From PALSA-693 sp963702305 (GTDB lineage Bacteria > Actinomycetota > Acidimicrobiia > Acidimicrobiales > Palsa-688): DNA of 64,000 nucleotides. The notes under the pieces are model-generated. The model did not search any database. It had not been told where the DNA came from and saw only the letters and a list, made by a program, of their open reading frames with translations. Positions 35,239 through 43,713 of this stretch are shown one piece after another (the stretch's first letter is position 1; the number at the start of each line of letters is the position of its first letter). Location of the stretch: the NCBI GenBank assembly GCA_963702305.1, contig CAVPBX010000012.1:62001-126000 (forward strand), read 5' to 3'. A program made the position numbers and the translations under genes.

Positions 35239-36320
35239 CTGACCAATTCCCTACGCAGGATCCGGTGGAAACGCCGGATCGGCGCCTCGTGGTCCCGGGC
35301 CAGCGGTCCGACCGAGAAGGCCGGCGACCCGGCCGCCGCTTGGAGACCCTCACAGACGACCACGTCCTCGGCCAGAAAGGACCGGATCGACGCCACCAGT
35401 CGGTCGGCGTCGGCGTCCGGCGTGCTCCGCACCCGCAAGGTCAGGGCGGTGCGATCCGGCGCCAAGGGGCGAGCGTCGTAGGTCGCCAGGTAGTCGCCCG
35501 TGGTGACGATCATCAGATTCGGAAAGAACAGATGGGCCCCGATCCCGTGGCGCTGCTCGTCGAGCAGCCCGGGGAGTCCGGCGCCGGACCCGCCGGGCTG
35601 CTTGAGGGGCTCGGCGCTCCACCAGTTGTCGTCGAGCCACTCCCAGCGAAACGCCCGGTGCTCGTAGGCGGCCAGAGAGCGTTGATGCAGGTACCAGAGG
35701 TGGTAGACGTCGACGTGATTCTCGACCAGCAGCTTCCAGTTGCAGCCGACGGTGTAGTCGACTCGGGCCACTTCCACCAACGGTTGCGCCAGGTAGGGCT
35801 CGAGCCGGGCGGCCAGCCCGGCGATGGCGACCTCGAACGGCGCGGCCTCGGTCGAGGGGCACCCGAACAGCATCCCGTGCCACTCGACGAGGGGCACCGG
35901 CTGCAGGCCCCATTGGGTCAGGTCCAGGCCGGAAAACTGCTCCGGCTGGGGCACCCGGGCCAGCCTGCCGTCGAGGGCGTAGCTCCACTGGTGGTAGGAG
36001 CAGGTAACGAACCGGCCGATCGGCCCCTCGCCGGACAGGAGGGCGATGCCGCGGTGGCGGCACATGTTGTGGAACGCCCGGAACACCCCGTCGTGGCCGC
36101 GCCACACCGCGATCGGCGCGCCGCCGATGGTCGCGGTCAGGTAATGGCCGGGCGGCAGCTGCTCGACGCTGGCCACCAGGGACCAGGAGCGCCGGAAGAT
36201 GCGCTCCTCCTCGGCCCTGACGATGGCCGCGGAGGTGTACCAATCCCCCAGGGTCGTCACGCCCAGCCGGGTGGCGTCGGCCGCCGTCCAGCCGAGTTGT
36301 TGGGCCCCGCCGAGACTCAC
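35235..36320 (-). CDS. Rieske non-haem iron oxygenase, alpha subunit
   Basis: A 361-residue oxygenase. The Rieske 2Fe-2S site is C87-x-H89 (NMCRHRG) and C107-x2-H110 (TCSYHQWSY). The mononuclear iron site has D204, H207 and H212 (NHVDVYHLWYLH), with a later acidic stretch (FLAEDVVVCEG). Relatives hydroxylate or N/O-demethylate substrates such as aromatic acids, glycine betaine, carnitine and stachydrine. In a guanidine-responsive operon, N-demethylation or hydroxylation of a substituted guanidine is an attractive inference. No reductase or ferredoxin gene is adjacent. The GTG start overlaps the upstream ureohydrolase stop. Confidence 0.87.
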   Translation of the reverse strand: MSLGGAQQLGWTAADATRLGVTTLGDWYTSAAIVRAEEERIFRRSWSLVASVEQLPPGHYLTATIGGAPIAVWRGHDGVFRAFHNMCRHRGIALLSGEGPIGRFVTCSYHQWSYALDGRLARVPQPEQFSGLDLTQWGLQPVPLVEWHGMLFGCPSTEAAPFEVAIAGLAARLEPYLAQPLVEVARVDYTVGCNWKLLVENHVDVYHLWYLHQRSLAAYEHRAFRWEWLDDNWWSAEPLKQPGGSGAGLPGLLDEQRHGIGAHLFFPNLMIVTTGDYLATYDARPLAPDRTALTLRVRSTPDADADRLVASIRSFLAEDVVVCEGLQAAAGSPAFSVGPLARDHEAPIRRFHRILRRELVR

Positions 36321-37534
36321 GGGGCGGCGCCGGCCCAGCCGTTGGTCCGGACCGGGATCGGATCGGTGGTGGCCTCGCCCGCCGGAGCGGCGCAGTCAGC
36401 GCCGTCGGCGGAGTCGGCGCCGTCGGCGGAGTCGGCGCCGTCGGCGGAGTCAGCGGAGTCGGCGGGGAGCGGCGGCGGCCCTTCCGCCGCCCGCTCATCG
36501 AGGTAGTCCGGCGCGGTCAGGCCCAGGCGGCGCATGGCCGTCCCGGTGAGCCCCTCCAGCACGCAGCGATGGGCGAACAGGGCGGTGATGTTGTTGCCGG
36601 CGTCGTAGGGCGGGCTGACCTCGACGATGTCCATCCCGACCATGCCGACCTCGGCGGCCATCCGGCGCACGGCCCGCAGCACGTCCGCGCTGGTCAGCCC
36701 GCCCGGCTCGGGCGAGCCGGTCCCGGGGGCGTGGGCCGGATCGACGGCGTCCACGTCCACCGAGATGTACAGCCGGTCGGCCGACCCGGACAGGGCTTCG
36801 TTGACGGCCCGTTCCAGCACGGTGTCGAACCCGTAGCGCTGCACCTCGGCCATGAAGTGGGAGCGCATGTGCTGCTCCTCCATCCAGTCGACCACGTCCT
36901 GGGGCGGCCAGTAGCCGCGGAGGCCGACCTGGACGAAATTGCGGCCCCGCACCGCCCCGCTCTCGATCAGCCGGCGCATCGGGGTGCCGTGCCCGGCCAG
37001 CAGCCCTTGCATGTCGGGAGCGGTGTCGGCGTGGGCGTCGAAGTGCACGACCCCCACCCGCCCGTAGCCGTAGGTCTCCGCCACCGCGGTGGCCACCGGC
37101 CAGGTGATGCCGTGGTCGCCGCCCAGGATGATCGGCAGGGCGCCGCCGGAGAGGATCTCCGCCACGAAGGACCGGGAGTTTTCGAAGGTGCGCTCCGTGC
37201 TGCCGATGACGACCTCGGCGTCGCCGTAGTCGCAGACCCGGAGATGCTCGAAGGGGTCGACGCGGACGTGCAGGTGGGGCCGGTTCCACGGCGGGCAGGC
37301 CAGATGGTCACAGGTCCGGATGGCCTGCGGTCCCAGATGGGTGCCCGACCGGGTGGAGGCGGTCCCGTCCCAGGGAATGCCGCCGACCGCCACGTCGATG
37401 GCGCCCGCCCGCAGGTCCTCGGGGGTCAGGCAGACCGGGAGTTTCATGAACGTCGGTATGCCCTGCCAGGCGAACTCGAGGTCGTAGCGGGTGAGGCTGA
37501 TGGGCCCGGGCGGGCGGGGCGGGAGGTCGTTCAT
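36317..37534 (-). CDS. Agmatinase-family ureohydrolase
   Basis: A 405-residue ureohydrolase with complete metal ligands: H141 (GGDHG), D166, H168 and D170 (VVHFDAHADT), and D260 and D262 (SVDVDAVDP), then HAPGTGSPEPGGL. It is distinct from the GdmH-like protein two genes downstream; it lacks that long N-terminus and has the normal DAH motif. The C-terminal tail of about 50 residues is low-complexity (repeats of ADSADG) and seems non-essential. It would hydrolyse a guanidino compound to urea plus an amine. Start and stop overlap the ABC permease and Rieske genes. Confidence 0.82.
   Translation of the reverse strand: MNDLPPRPPGPISLTRYDLEFAWQGIPTFMKLPVCLTPEDLRAGAIDVAVGGIPWDGTASTRSGTHLGPQAIRTCDHLACPPWNRPHLHVRVDPFEHLRVCDYGDAEVVIGSTERTFENSRSFVAEILSGGALPIILGGDHGITWPVATAVAETYGYGRVGVVHFDAHADTAPDMQGLLAGHGTPMRRLIESGAVRGRNFVQVGLRGYWPPQDVVDWMEEQHMRSHFMAEVQRYGFDTVLERAVNEALSGSADRLYISVDVDAVDPAHAPGTGSPEPGGLTSADVLRAVRRMAAEVGMVGMDIVEVSPPYDAGNNITALFAHRCVLEGLTGTAMRRLGLTAPDYLDERAAEGPPPLPADSADSADGADSADGADSADGADCAAPAGEATTDPIPVRTNGWAGAAP
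36401..36454. repeat. Three tandem 18-bp repeats in the ureohydrolase C-terminal tail
   Basis: The unit GCCGTCGGCGGAGTCGGC occurs at 36401-36418, 36419-36436 and 36437-36454, the last with one change. On the coding (minus) strand it encodes Ala-Asp-Ser-Ala-Asp-Gly. Part-copies flank it on both sides. It is a short tandem expansion in an acidic, disordered tail after the catalytic domain. Confidence 0.8.
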
Positions 37535-38529
37535 TCGATCGCCACCCGCGGGTCGACGACCGCCTGCAACAGGTCGACAACGGCGTTGATCAGCACGTAA
37601 CCGACCCCCAGCACCAGGGTGACGCCGGCGATCGCCGGGAAGTCCGCGGGGGGGATGCTCTGGTCGGTGTACAGCCCGATGCCCGGCCAGGCGAAGATGG
37701 TCTCGATGACCACGATGCCGGCGAACATCAAGCCGACCTGCAGGCCGGTCATGGACAGGGCGGCGCTGAGGGAGTTGCGCAAGGCGTGACGGAACAGCAC
37801 CACCCGCTCGGTGAGGCCCTTGGCCCGCGCCGTGCGAACGAAGTCCGCCCCCATCGCCGTCTCCAGTGAGCCCTTGAGCACCCGGCCGATCGACACCGCC
37901 GGCCCGAGGGCGACGCAGAACGCGGGCAGGATCAGATGCCGGAGGGCGTCGCCGAACATGTTGAGCTGGCCGTGCAGAAGGGTGTCGATGACCACGATGC
38001 CGGTGGGGCCGGTCGGGGCGTTGGTGTACCCGGTGTCCCCGGTGGCCGGCAGCAGATGCACTTTTCCGTTGAGCAGCAGGATGAGCACCAGCGCCAGCAG
38101 GAACGACGGAATGGAAGCCCCCGACAGCAGCACCACCCGGAAGGCGCTCGCGCCCCGCCAGCGGCCGGTGGACCCCAGCCCGAGGAGCGCCCCGAGGACC
38201 AGGGCCAGGGCCAGACCGGCCACCGCCAGCTCGGCCGTGGCCGGCAGGAAGGTCCCGATGTCGGTGGCCACCGGCCGGCGGGTGCGCAACGAGACCTCGA
38301 GATTCCCCTGCACCGCCCGGCCCACGTAGTGCAGGTACTGGTCGATGAGCGGCTGGTCGTAGCCCAACACGTGGCGCTCCTGGGCGATGGCCTGCTGGGA
38401 GGCGTTGGCGCCCAGGTAGGCGTGCGCCGGGTCGGTGTGACTGACCTGCTGCAGCAGGAAGACCACCGCGGTCAAGGCCAGCAGGATCAGGACCATCGAC
38501 AGCAGGCGCTTGGCGACGAAGCTGATCAC
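37531..38529 (-). CDS. ABC transporter permease, DppB/OppB type
   Basis: A 332-residue inner-membrane permease. It opens with the membrane segment LLSMVLILLALTAVVFLL, then HTDPAHAYLG and a large periplasmic loop. Four or five more membrane segments follow, and the EAA-type cytoplasmic loop is DFVRTARAKGLTERVVLFRH. The first of the two permeases of an oligopeptide/nickel-type (Dpp/Opp) importer. GTG 38527-38529 follows GGAGGG and overlaps the DppC stop. The transporter likely imports the compound that the operon degrades, though Dpp-type systems also carry nickel, which a GdmH-like enzyme would need. Confidence 0.88.
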   Translation of the reverse strand: MISFVAKRLLSMVLILLALTAVVFLLQQVSHTDPAHAYLGANASQQAIAQERHVLGYDQPLIDQYLHYVGRAVQGNLEVSLRTRRPVATDIGTFLPATAELAVAGLALALVLGALLGLGSTGRWRGASAFRVVLLSGASIPSFLLALVLILLLNGKVHLLPATGDTGYTNAPTGPTGIVVIDTLLHGQLNMFGDALRHLILPAFCVALGPAVSIGRVLKGSLETAMGADFVRTARAKGLTERVVLFRHALRNSLSAALSMTGLQVGLMFAGIVVIETIFAWPGIGLYTDQSIPPADFPAIAGVTLVLGVGYVLINAVVDLLQAVVDPRVAIE

Positions 38530-39407
38530 CGCTTCCCTCCGGTGAGGCTGGCGGCGGCGTCGCCCGCCAGGTTGGCGAACAGGGCCAGGACGAAGATGGC
38601 CAGCCCGGGCATCACGGGCACCCACCACTCCTGCAGGAGGTACTGCAGGCCGCGGGCGGACATGGCCCCCAACTCGGGGGCCGGTGCGGGCGCGCCCAGG
38701 CCGAGAAACGACAGGCCGGCCAGGGTGACCACCAGGTTCCCGACGTCGAGGCTGGCCGTGACCCCGATGGCCGGCAGGGCCCCCGGCAGCAGATGCCGGA
38801 AGGCCCGCCGCCAGGCGCTGGCCCCGGCCAGGGTGGCCGCTTCCAGGTGCGGGCGGGCCCGCAAGGCCCGGACCTCCCCACGCATGATGCGGGCGTAGAA
38901 CGGCCACCACACCACCCCCACCGCCAGCAGGATGTGGGTGTAGCTGGGGCCGAGGGCGGCGACGAAGGCGATGGCCAGCAACGGCCCGGGGAGGGCGAGA
39001 AACAGGTCGGTGATGCGCATCAACACGGTGTCGATCCAGCCCCCGGCGGTGCCGGCGATCAGGCCGATGAGGCCGCCGATGACCACGCCCGAGCTGACGA
39101 CCGCCAGGACGCCGACCAGGCTGGTCCGCAACCCGTACAGCACCCGGCTGAACACGTCGTAGCCCACCTCGTCGGTGCCGAGCAGGTGGCCGCCGTGGAA
39201 CGGCGGGGTGAACGGGAGCCCGGCCAGGTCGGTGGGCGTGTGCGGGGCGATCACCGGGGCCGCCAGCGCCGCCACCACCAGGGCCAGCAGCAGCCCAGTT
39301 CCGACCCGGTCGACCTTGGGGATGGAGCCGAGGCGGCGGAAGCCCGGCTGGAGGAGCGCCAGGCCCCGGCGGCCGCCGCCGGGGACGTAGGCCTCGGCGA
39401 CCGCCAT
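38526..39407 (-). CDS. ABC transporter permease, DppC/OppC type
   Basis: A 293-residue permease that pairs with the DppB-like protein. The N-terminus is cytoplasmic, followed by TGLLLALVVAALAAPVIAPH, the motif HLLGTDEVGYDVFSRVLYG typical of the DppC family, and further membrane helices. The EAA loop is RPHLEAATLAGASAWRRAFR. The ATG at 39405-39407 shares one base with the stop of the upstream ATPase gene (once that gene's frame is restored). Confidence 0.88.
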   Translation of the reverse strand: MAVAEAYVPGGGRRGLALLQPGFRRLGSIPKVDRVGTGLLLALVVAALAAPVIAPHTPTDLAGLPFTPPFHGGHLLGTDEVGYDVFSRVLYGLRTSLVGVLAVVSSGVVIGGLIGLIAGTAGGWIDTVLMRITDLFLALPGPLLAIAFVAALGPSYTHILLAVGVVWWPFYARIMRGEVRALRARPHLEAATLAGASAWRRAFRHLLPGALPAIGVTASLDVGNLVVTLAGLSFLGLGAPAPAPELGAMSARGLQYLLQEWWVPVMPGLAIFVLALFANLAGDAAASLTGGKR

Positions 39408-41472
39408 CAGGCCCGGCTCCGCAGGTGGACGGGGCAGGCGGCCAGTCGGCCGGGATCGGCGCCGAGGGGCACGAGGGGCGCTTGGGTGGTAGCGCACGCC
39501 GGTTCGGCGTCGGGGCACCGCGGGTGGAACTCGCACCCCCGGGCGGGCGCAGCGGGCTGGCCGGCTCGCCCTGGAGGGGAACCCGCACCTGGTGCAGACC
39601 GGGCACGGTCGCCAGCAGGGCCCGGGTGTAGGGATGGACCGGATCCTGCGTCAGCTGGTCGGCGTCGCCGACTTCGACGATGCGACCGAGGTACATCACC
39701 GCGATGCGGTCCGCCACGATGCGAGCAGCCGCCAGGTCGTGGGTGACGAACAGGACCGCCATGCCGAGCTGGCGCCGGAGCCGGCCGATCAGGTTGAGCA
39801 CGGTGGCGGCCAGCGACACGTCCAGGGCGCTGGTGGGCTCGTCGCAGAGGAGGACCTCGGGCGGCACGACGGTCGCCCGGGCCAGCGCCACTCGTTGCCG
39901 TTGGCCACCCGACAGCTGGCTCGGCCGCGCCGCGGCGATCTCCTCGGGCAGCCCGACCAGCTGCAGGGCGGCCGCCACCCGGGCTTTTCGGGGTCCGGCC
40001 CGCAGCCCCTCCTCCCGCAGCCGTTCACCGATCAGCTCGCCGACGCGCAGCCACGGGGTCAGCGAGGCGCCGGCGTCCTGGAAGACCATCTGGGGCCGCC
40101 CGCCGCGTGCCAGGTCGATGATCCCCGAATCGATCGGCTGCAGGCCGGCCACCGAGCGAAGCAGCGTCGACTTGCCGCACCCGCTCTCGCCCACCAGCGC
40201 GATGGCCTCCCCCTCCCGGATGTCGAGGCTCACCCCTCGCAGGGCCCGGAGGGCCTCCCGGTGGCGGCGGGACCCGATCGGGAAGGACTTGTGCACGTCG
40301 CGCACCACCAGGGCGGTGCCGGGCCGGGGCGAGGCCGGGTCCGGCACCGACCACGGCGCCGCCACCCCAGTGGCCTGCTCGCCGGCGGAGTCCCCCTCGG
40401 TGACCGGCTCGTCGGCGGCCTGCTCGTCGCTGAACTGCTCGGCCACGGCCTGCTCTTCGACGACAGACGGCAGCTCGGCCCATCTGACGCACGCCACCTC
40501 GGCGGATCCCAGTTCGGGCGCGGCGATCAGCTCGGGCAGGCCGGCGTCGCACTCGCGGCGGTGGGAGCTGCAGCGCGGCCCGAAGGCGCAGCCGGCGGGG
40601 GGCCGGCGAGGATCGGGCGGTTCGCCGGGCAGGGTGATCACCGGCCGGGAGCGGTCGCTGTCCAGCAGCAACCGGGAGCGCAGCAACCCCACGCTGTAGG
40701 GATGGCGGGGCCGGCGGAACATGTCCTGGGCGGGACCGATCTCGGCCAGCCGACCGCAGTAGAGCACCCCGATGCGGTCCGCGACCTGGGCGGCCACCCC
40801 GAGATCGTGGGTGATGAGCAGGAAGCTGGTGCGCAGTTGCTCGCGGAGAGAGGCGAGCAGCTCGAGGATCTGGGCCTGCACGGTGACGTCGAGCGCGGTG
40901 GTCGGCTCGTCGGCGACGACCAGCGCGGGCCGGCCGGCGACGGCCATGGCGATCATCACCCGCTGACGCAGACCGCCGGACAGCTCGTGCGGGTAGGCCG
41001 CCAGGCGGCGCTGGGCGTCGGGCACGCCGACGGCGTCGAGCAGCCGGGCGGCTTCCTCCTCGGACCCGGCGGCTTCGGCGATCTGCCGCCCGACGCGCAT
41101 GGTCGGGTTGAGCGACGTCATCGGGTCCTGGAACACGGCCCCCATATGGTGGCGGCGGACCAGCCGGCGCTGCTCGGCCCCGGCGCGCACCATGTCGGTG
41201 CCGCACACCGTCACCGAGCCACGGATGTCAGGGCGGGGCCGGTCCGGCAGCAGACCCAGCAGGGCCAGGCCCAGCACGCTCTTGCCCGACCCGGACTCCC
41301 CCACCAGGCCGACGATCTCTCCGGGCGCCACGTCGAGCGAGACGCCACGCAGGGCGTGGACCGTCTCCCCGTTGCGCTGGAAGTCCAGGGACAGGTCCCG
41401 GACCTCGACCAGCTTTCCTTCTGGTGCGTCCGCCGCCTCGGTGATCTGTTCGCTCGAGCGTCGGAGGGCCAT
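39407..41472 (-). CDS. Double ABC ATPase (DppD-DppF fusion), frameshifted near the 3' end
   Basis: One chain of about 688 residues with two ABC domains. The first has Walker A GLVGESGSGKSVLG, signature LSGGLRQRV and Walker B LVVADEPTTALD. The second has ALVGESGCGKSTLL, LSGGQRQRV and LLCDEPTSALD. Each ends in the cysteine-containing Opp/Dpp C-terminal module (GCAFGPRCSSHRREC in the first). The second module changes frame at the run 39536-39540; one added G restores GCEFHPRCPDAEPAC and a stop that overlaps dppC. A sequencing slip is likely. The linker between the domains is acidic and variable. It energises the importer. Confidence 0.85.
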
Positions 41473-42290
41473 CAGCACGCGTCCCCGCTCCTTCCCCGCG
41501 GGCCGGTCGCGGCGTACGCTGCGGCCGGGTTGGGCTGGTGGTCGACCAGCGGGGGCTCCTCGCGGCGGGCCCGCGCCACGGTGGCGGACAGCGCCTCCAC
41601 CGTCAGGGCGTACAGCCGCTGGCCGAGCGGCAGGTGGGCCTCGGACGGCCGACCGGTGACACCGTTGGTGGACAGCGAGGTGGCGGTGTAGCGGAAGACC
41701 AGGTCGTCGGTGCGGTCCGGGTCGTCGGCGTCGATCCGGTGCTCGTGCCGGACCAGGTGGGGCGCCACCGCCCACAGCAGAGCCGTCTCGGCTCGGTTGG
41801 CGTGCAGGTCCATACCGTCGGCGGTCGTCTCCGCCGCCACCTCAGGGGTGACTTCCCACCAGTTGACGATGCCCACGCGCAGGTCCGGCCGCTCGAGCCG
41901 CAGGTGGTCGCTGGCGACCATGAGGGCGGCGGTGTTGCCCATGTGGGCGTTGACCGCCAGAACGCGGCGTAACCCGGAGTGGGCCGCCCACTCCAGCTGG
42001 GATTGCACGTCAGCCGCCAGGGCCTCGGGCGATCGGGACAGGGTGCCGGCCAGGACGGTGCCGTGCCCGTAGCTGCACGCCACCGCCACCGCCGGCAGGA
42101 CGGGCGCCCCGGTGCGAGCGGAGACGGCGGCGCAGAGGGCGGTGGCGATGATGGTGTCGGTCCCGGTCGGCAGGTGGGGGCCGTGCTGCTCAGTGGCCCC
42201 GACCGGCAGCAGGCCCACCTCGGTCGGGTGCTCGGCCAGGATCGCCTTCAGCTCCGGTCCGGTGAGCTCCTCCCAGCGCCGCGCCTCCAT
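41472..42290 (-). CDS. Creatininase-family amidohydrolase
   Basis: A 272-residue enzyme of the creatininase family. Metal ligands seen: E34 and H36 (GATEQHGPHLP), D45 (TGTD), the histidine of NAHMGN near 116, and the glutamate of NRAETALLW. Members open small amide rings (creatinine), or act on formamides such as the F420 and riboflavin intermediates and mycofactocin peptide (MftE). Here it lies in the guanidine-responsive operon, between the ligase and the ATPase genes, so a cyclic guanidine like creatinine is a natural candidate, by inference. It is coupled to both neighbours by one-base overlaps. Confidence 0.83.
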   Translation of the reverse strand: MEARRWEELTGPELKAILAEHPTEVGLLPVGATEQHGPHLPTGTDTIIATALCAAVSARTGAPVLPAVAVACSYGHGTVLAGTLSRSPEALAADVQSQLEWAAHSGLRRVLAVNAHMGNTAALMVASDHLRLERPDLRVGIVNWWEVTPEVAAETTADGMDLHANRAETALLWAVAPHLVRHEHRIDADDPDRTDDLVFRYTATSLSTNGVTGRPSEAHLPLGQRLYALTVEALSATVARARREEPPLVDHQPNPAAAYAATGPRGRSGDAC

Positions 42291-43690
42291 CAGAACATCT
42301 CGAGGTAGGTCCGACGCTCCCAGTCCGTGACCTGGGCGTGGTAGCCGTCCCACTCCCGGAGCTTCATCTCGACGTAGGCGTCGACGAACGGAGCCGGGAA
42401 CACCTCCCGGGTCAACGGATCGGCCGCGAAGGCCTCCGTGGCCTCTAGCAGATTGCGGGGCAGGCGCTGGGCGGTGCCGCCGCCGGCGTCCGGTCCCCCC
42501 GGCCCGGCCCGCGTCCAGTCGTAGACCAGGTCCTCGACGGGGTCGCCCGGGTCCAGCCCCTCCAGGACCCCTTCCATGCCGGCGGCCAGCAGGAACGCCG
42601 CCGCCAGGTACGGGTTGGCGGCCGAGTCCACCCCGCGGTTCTCCACGGCCGGACGGTTGCGGGGCAGGCGCAACAGGCACGACCGGTTGTTGTCCCCGTA
42701 CGCCGCCCAGGTCGGCGCCCACGAGACGGTGCCGTCACTGAGGCGGGGCTGCAGGCGCTTGTAGGAGTTGACCGTCGGGGTGCAGATGGCGGCCAGCGCC
42801 GGCGCGTGGCGCAGGATGCCGGCCACGAAGGCGTAGGCCGTCTTGCTCCACCCTCGGCCCCGCCGGTCGTCCGGGTCGCGAAACAGGTTCTCCTCGTCGT
42901 CGACGTCCACCAGGCTCATGTTGAAATGGGCGCCCGAGCCCCACGCTTCGGTGTACGGCTTGGGCATGAAGGTGACGGCCATGCCGACCTGCTTGGCCAC
43001 CTGCTTGGCCATGAGGCGAAAAAGGGCGATCCGATCGGCCATCTCCAGCGCCGGGGCGTGGGCGAAGTCGAACTCGACCTGGCCGTCCCCGCCCTCGTGG
43101 TCGAAGCTGAAGACCCCGAACCCGGTCTGCTCCATGGCGTCCACCATCGACCCCAGAAACGGCATGACGTCGAGCGTCGACTCCACGTCGTACGCCGCGG
43201 TGGGTCGCAGCCGGCCCGAACGGCGGTAGGGCTCCAGGTAGCGGTCGGTGCCGGCGTCAAAGGGCTGCACCGCGTAGAGCTCGGTTTCGATCCCGAGCAG
43301 CATGCGGTAGCCGGCGGCCTCGGCCCGGGCCACCTGGGTCTTCAGTATCGACCGGGTGCAGTGGGCGAACGGCTCCTGGCCGCCGAAGCGCAGGTCCGCG
43401 GTCATGTGGGCGAAGCGCCGGTCCCACGGCAGCACGCACAGCGTGCCGAGGTCGGGGATGGTCACGCACTCGTCCTCGTTCGGCGTCATCTGCCCGAGAT
43501 CGCCGAGCCCGCGCGGCGTGTACCGCTCGTGGCCGGCGAGCAGGCCGGGGAGATGCAGGATCGGCACGCACTTCGACTTGACCCGACCGGTCACGTCGAT
43601 GAAGGACGCGAACACGTACTCGACGCCCTGCTCGGACAGGGACCGGGCCAGGTCTTCGTGCGCGACGTCGATCTCCAGAATGGTTTCCAT
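42290..43690 (-). CDS. Glutamine synthetase family ligase (type III/GMAS-like)
   Basis: A 466-residue ligase of the glutamine synthetase fold, in the GlnT/type III group that includes gamma-glutamylmethylamide synthetase. Seen: ASFIDVTGRVKSKCVP, RYTPRGLGDLGQMTP, LGIETELYA and FSFDHEGGDGQVEFDF (metal glutamates), WGSGAHFNMSL (ATP/ammonia region), and NRSCLLRLP with ENRGVDSAANPYLAAAF. It would couple glutamate to ammonia or a small amine such as methylamine using ATP. In this operon it could trap the amine set free by ureohydrolase action on a substituted guanidine. The ATG follows GAAGGG. Confidence 0.82.
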   Translation of the reverse strand: METILEIDVAHEDLARSLSEQGVEYVFASFIDVTGRVKSKCVPILHLPGLLAGHERYTPRGLGDLGQMTPNEDECVTIPDLGTLCVLPWDRRFAHMTADLRFGGQEPFAHCTRSILKTQVARAEAAGYRMLLGIETELYAVQPFDAGTDRYLEPYRRSGRLRPTAAYDVESTLDVMPFLGSMVDAMEQTGFGVFSFDHEGGDGQVEFDFAHAPALEMADRIALFRLMAKQVAKQVGMAVTFMPKPYTEAWGSGAHFNMSLVDVDDEENLFRDPDDRRGRGWSKTAYAFVAGILRHAPALAAICTPTVNSYKRLQPRLSDGTVSWAPTWAAYGDNNRSCLLRLPRNRPAVENRGVDSAANPYLAAAFLLAAGMEGVLEGLDPGDPVEDLVYDWTRAGPGGPDAGGGTAQRLPRNLLEATEAFAADPLTREVFPAPFVDAYVEMKLREWDGYHAQVTDWERRTYLEMF

Positions 43691-43713
43691 GAACTCGCCC
43701 TTCGGTTATCCGG

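Noticed and set aside
36401..36454. CRISPR-like array of 18-bp repeats
   Set aside because: The units are directly adjacent with no spacers and are in frame in the ureohydrolase tail, so this is a coding tandem repeat.
37531..41775. A single 1414-codon open frame on the minus strand
   Set aside because: It joins the double ATPase and the DppB permease in one frame only by passing through DppC in a non-coding frame. Domain content and overlapping starts show separate genes, with one frame slip at 39536-39540.
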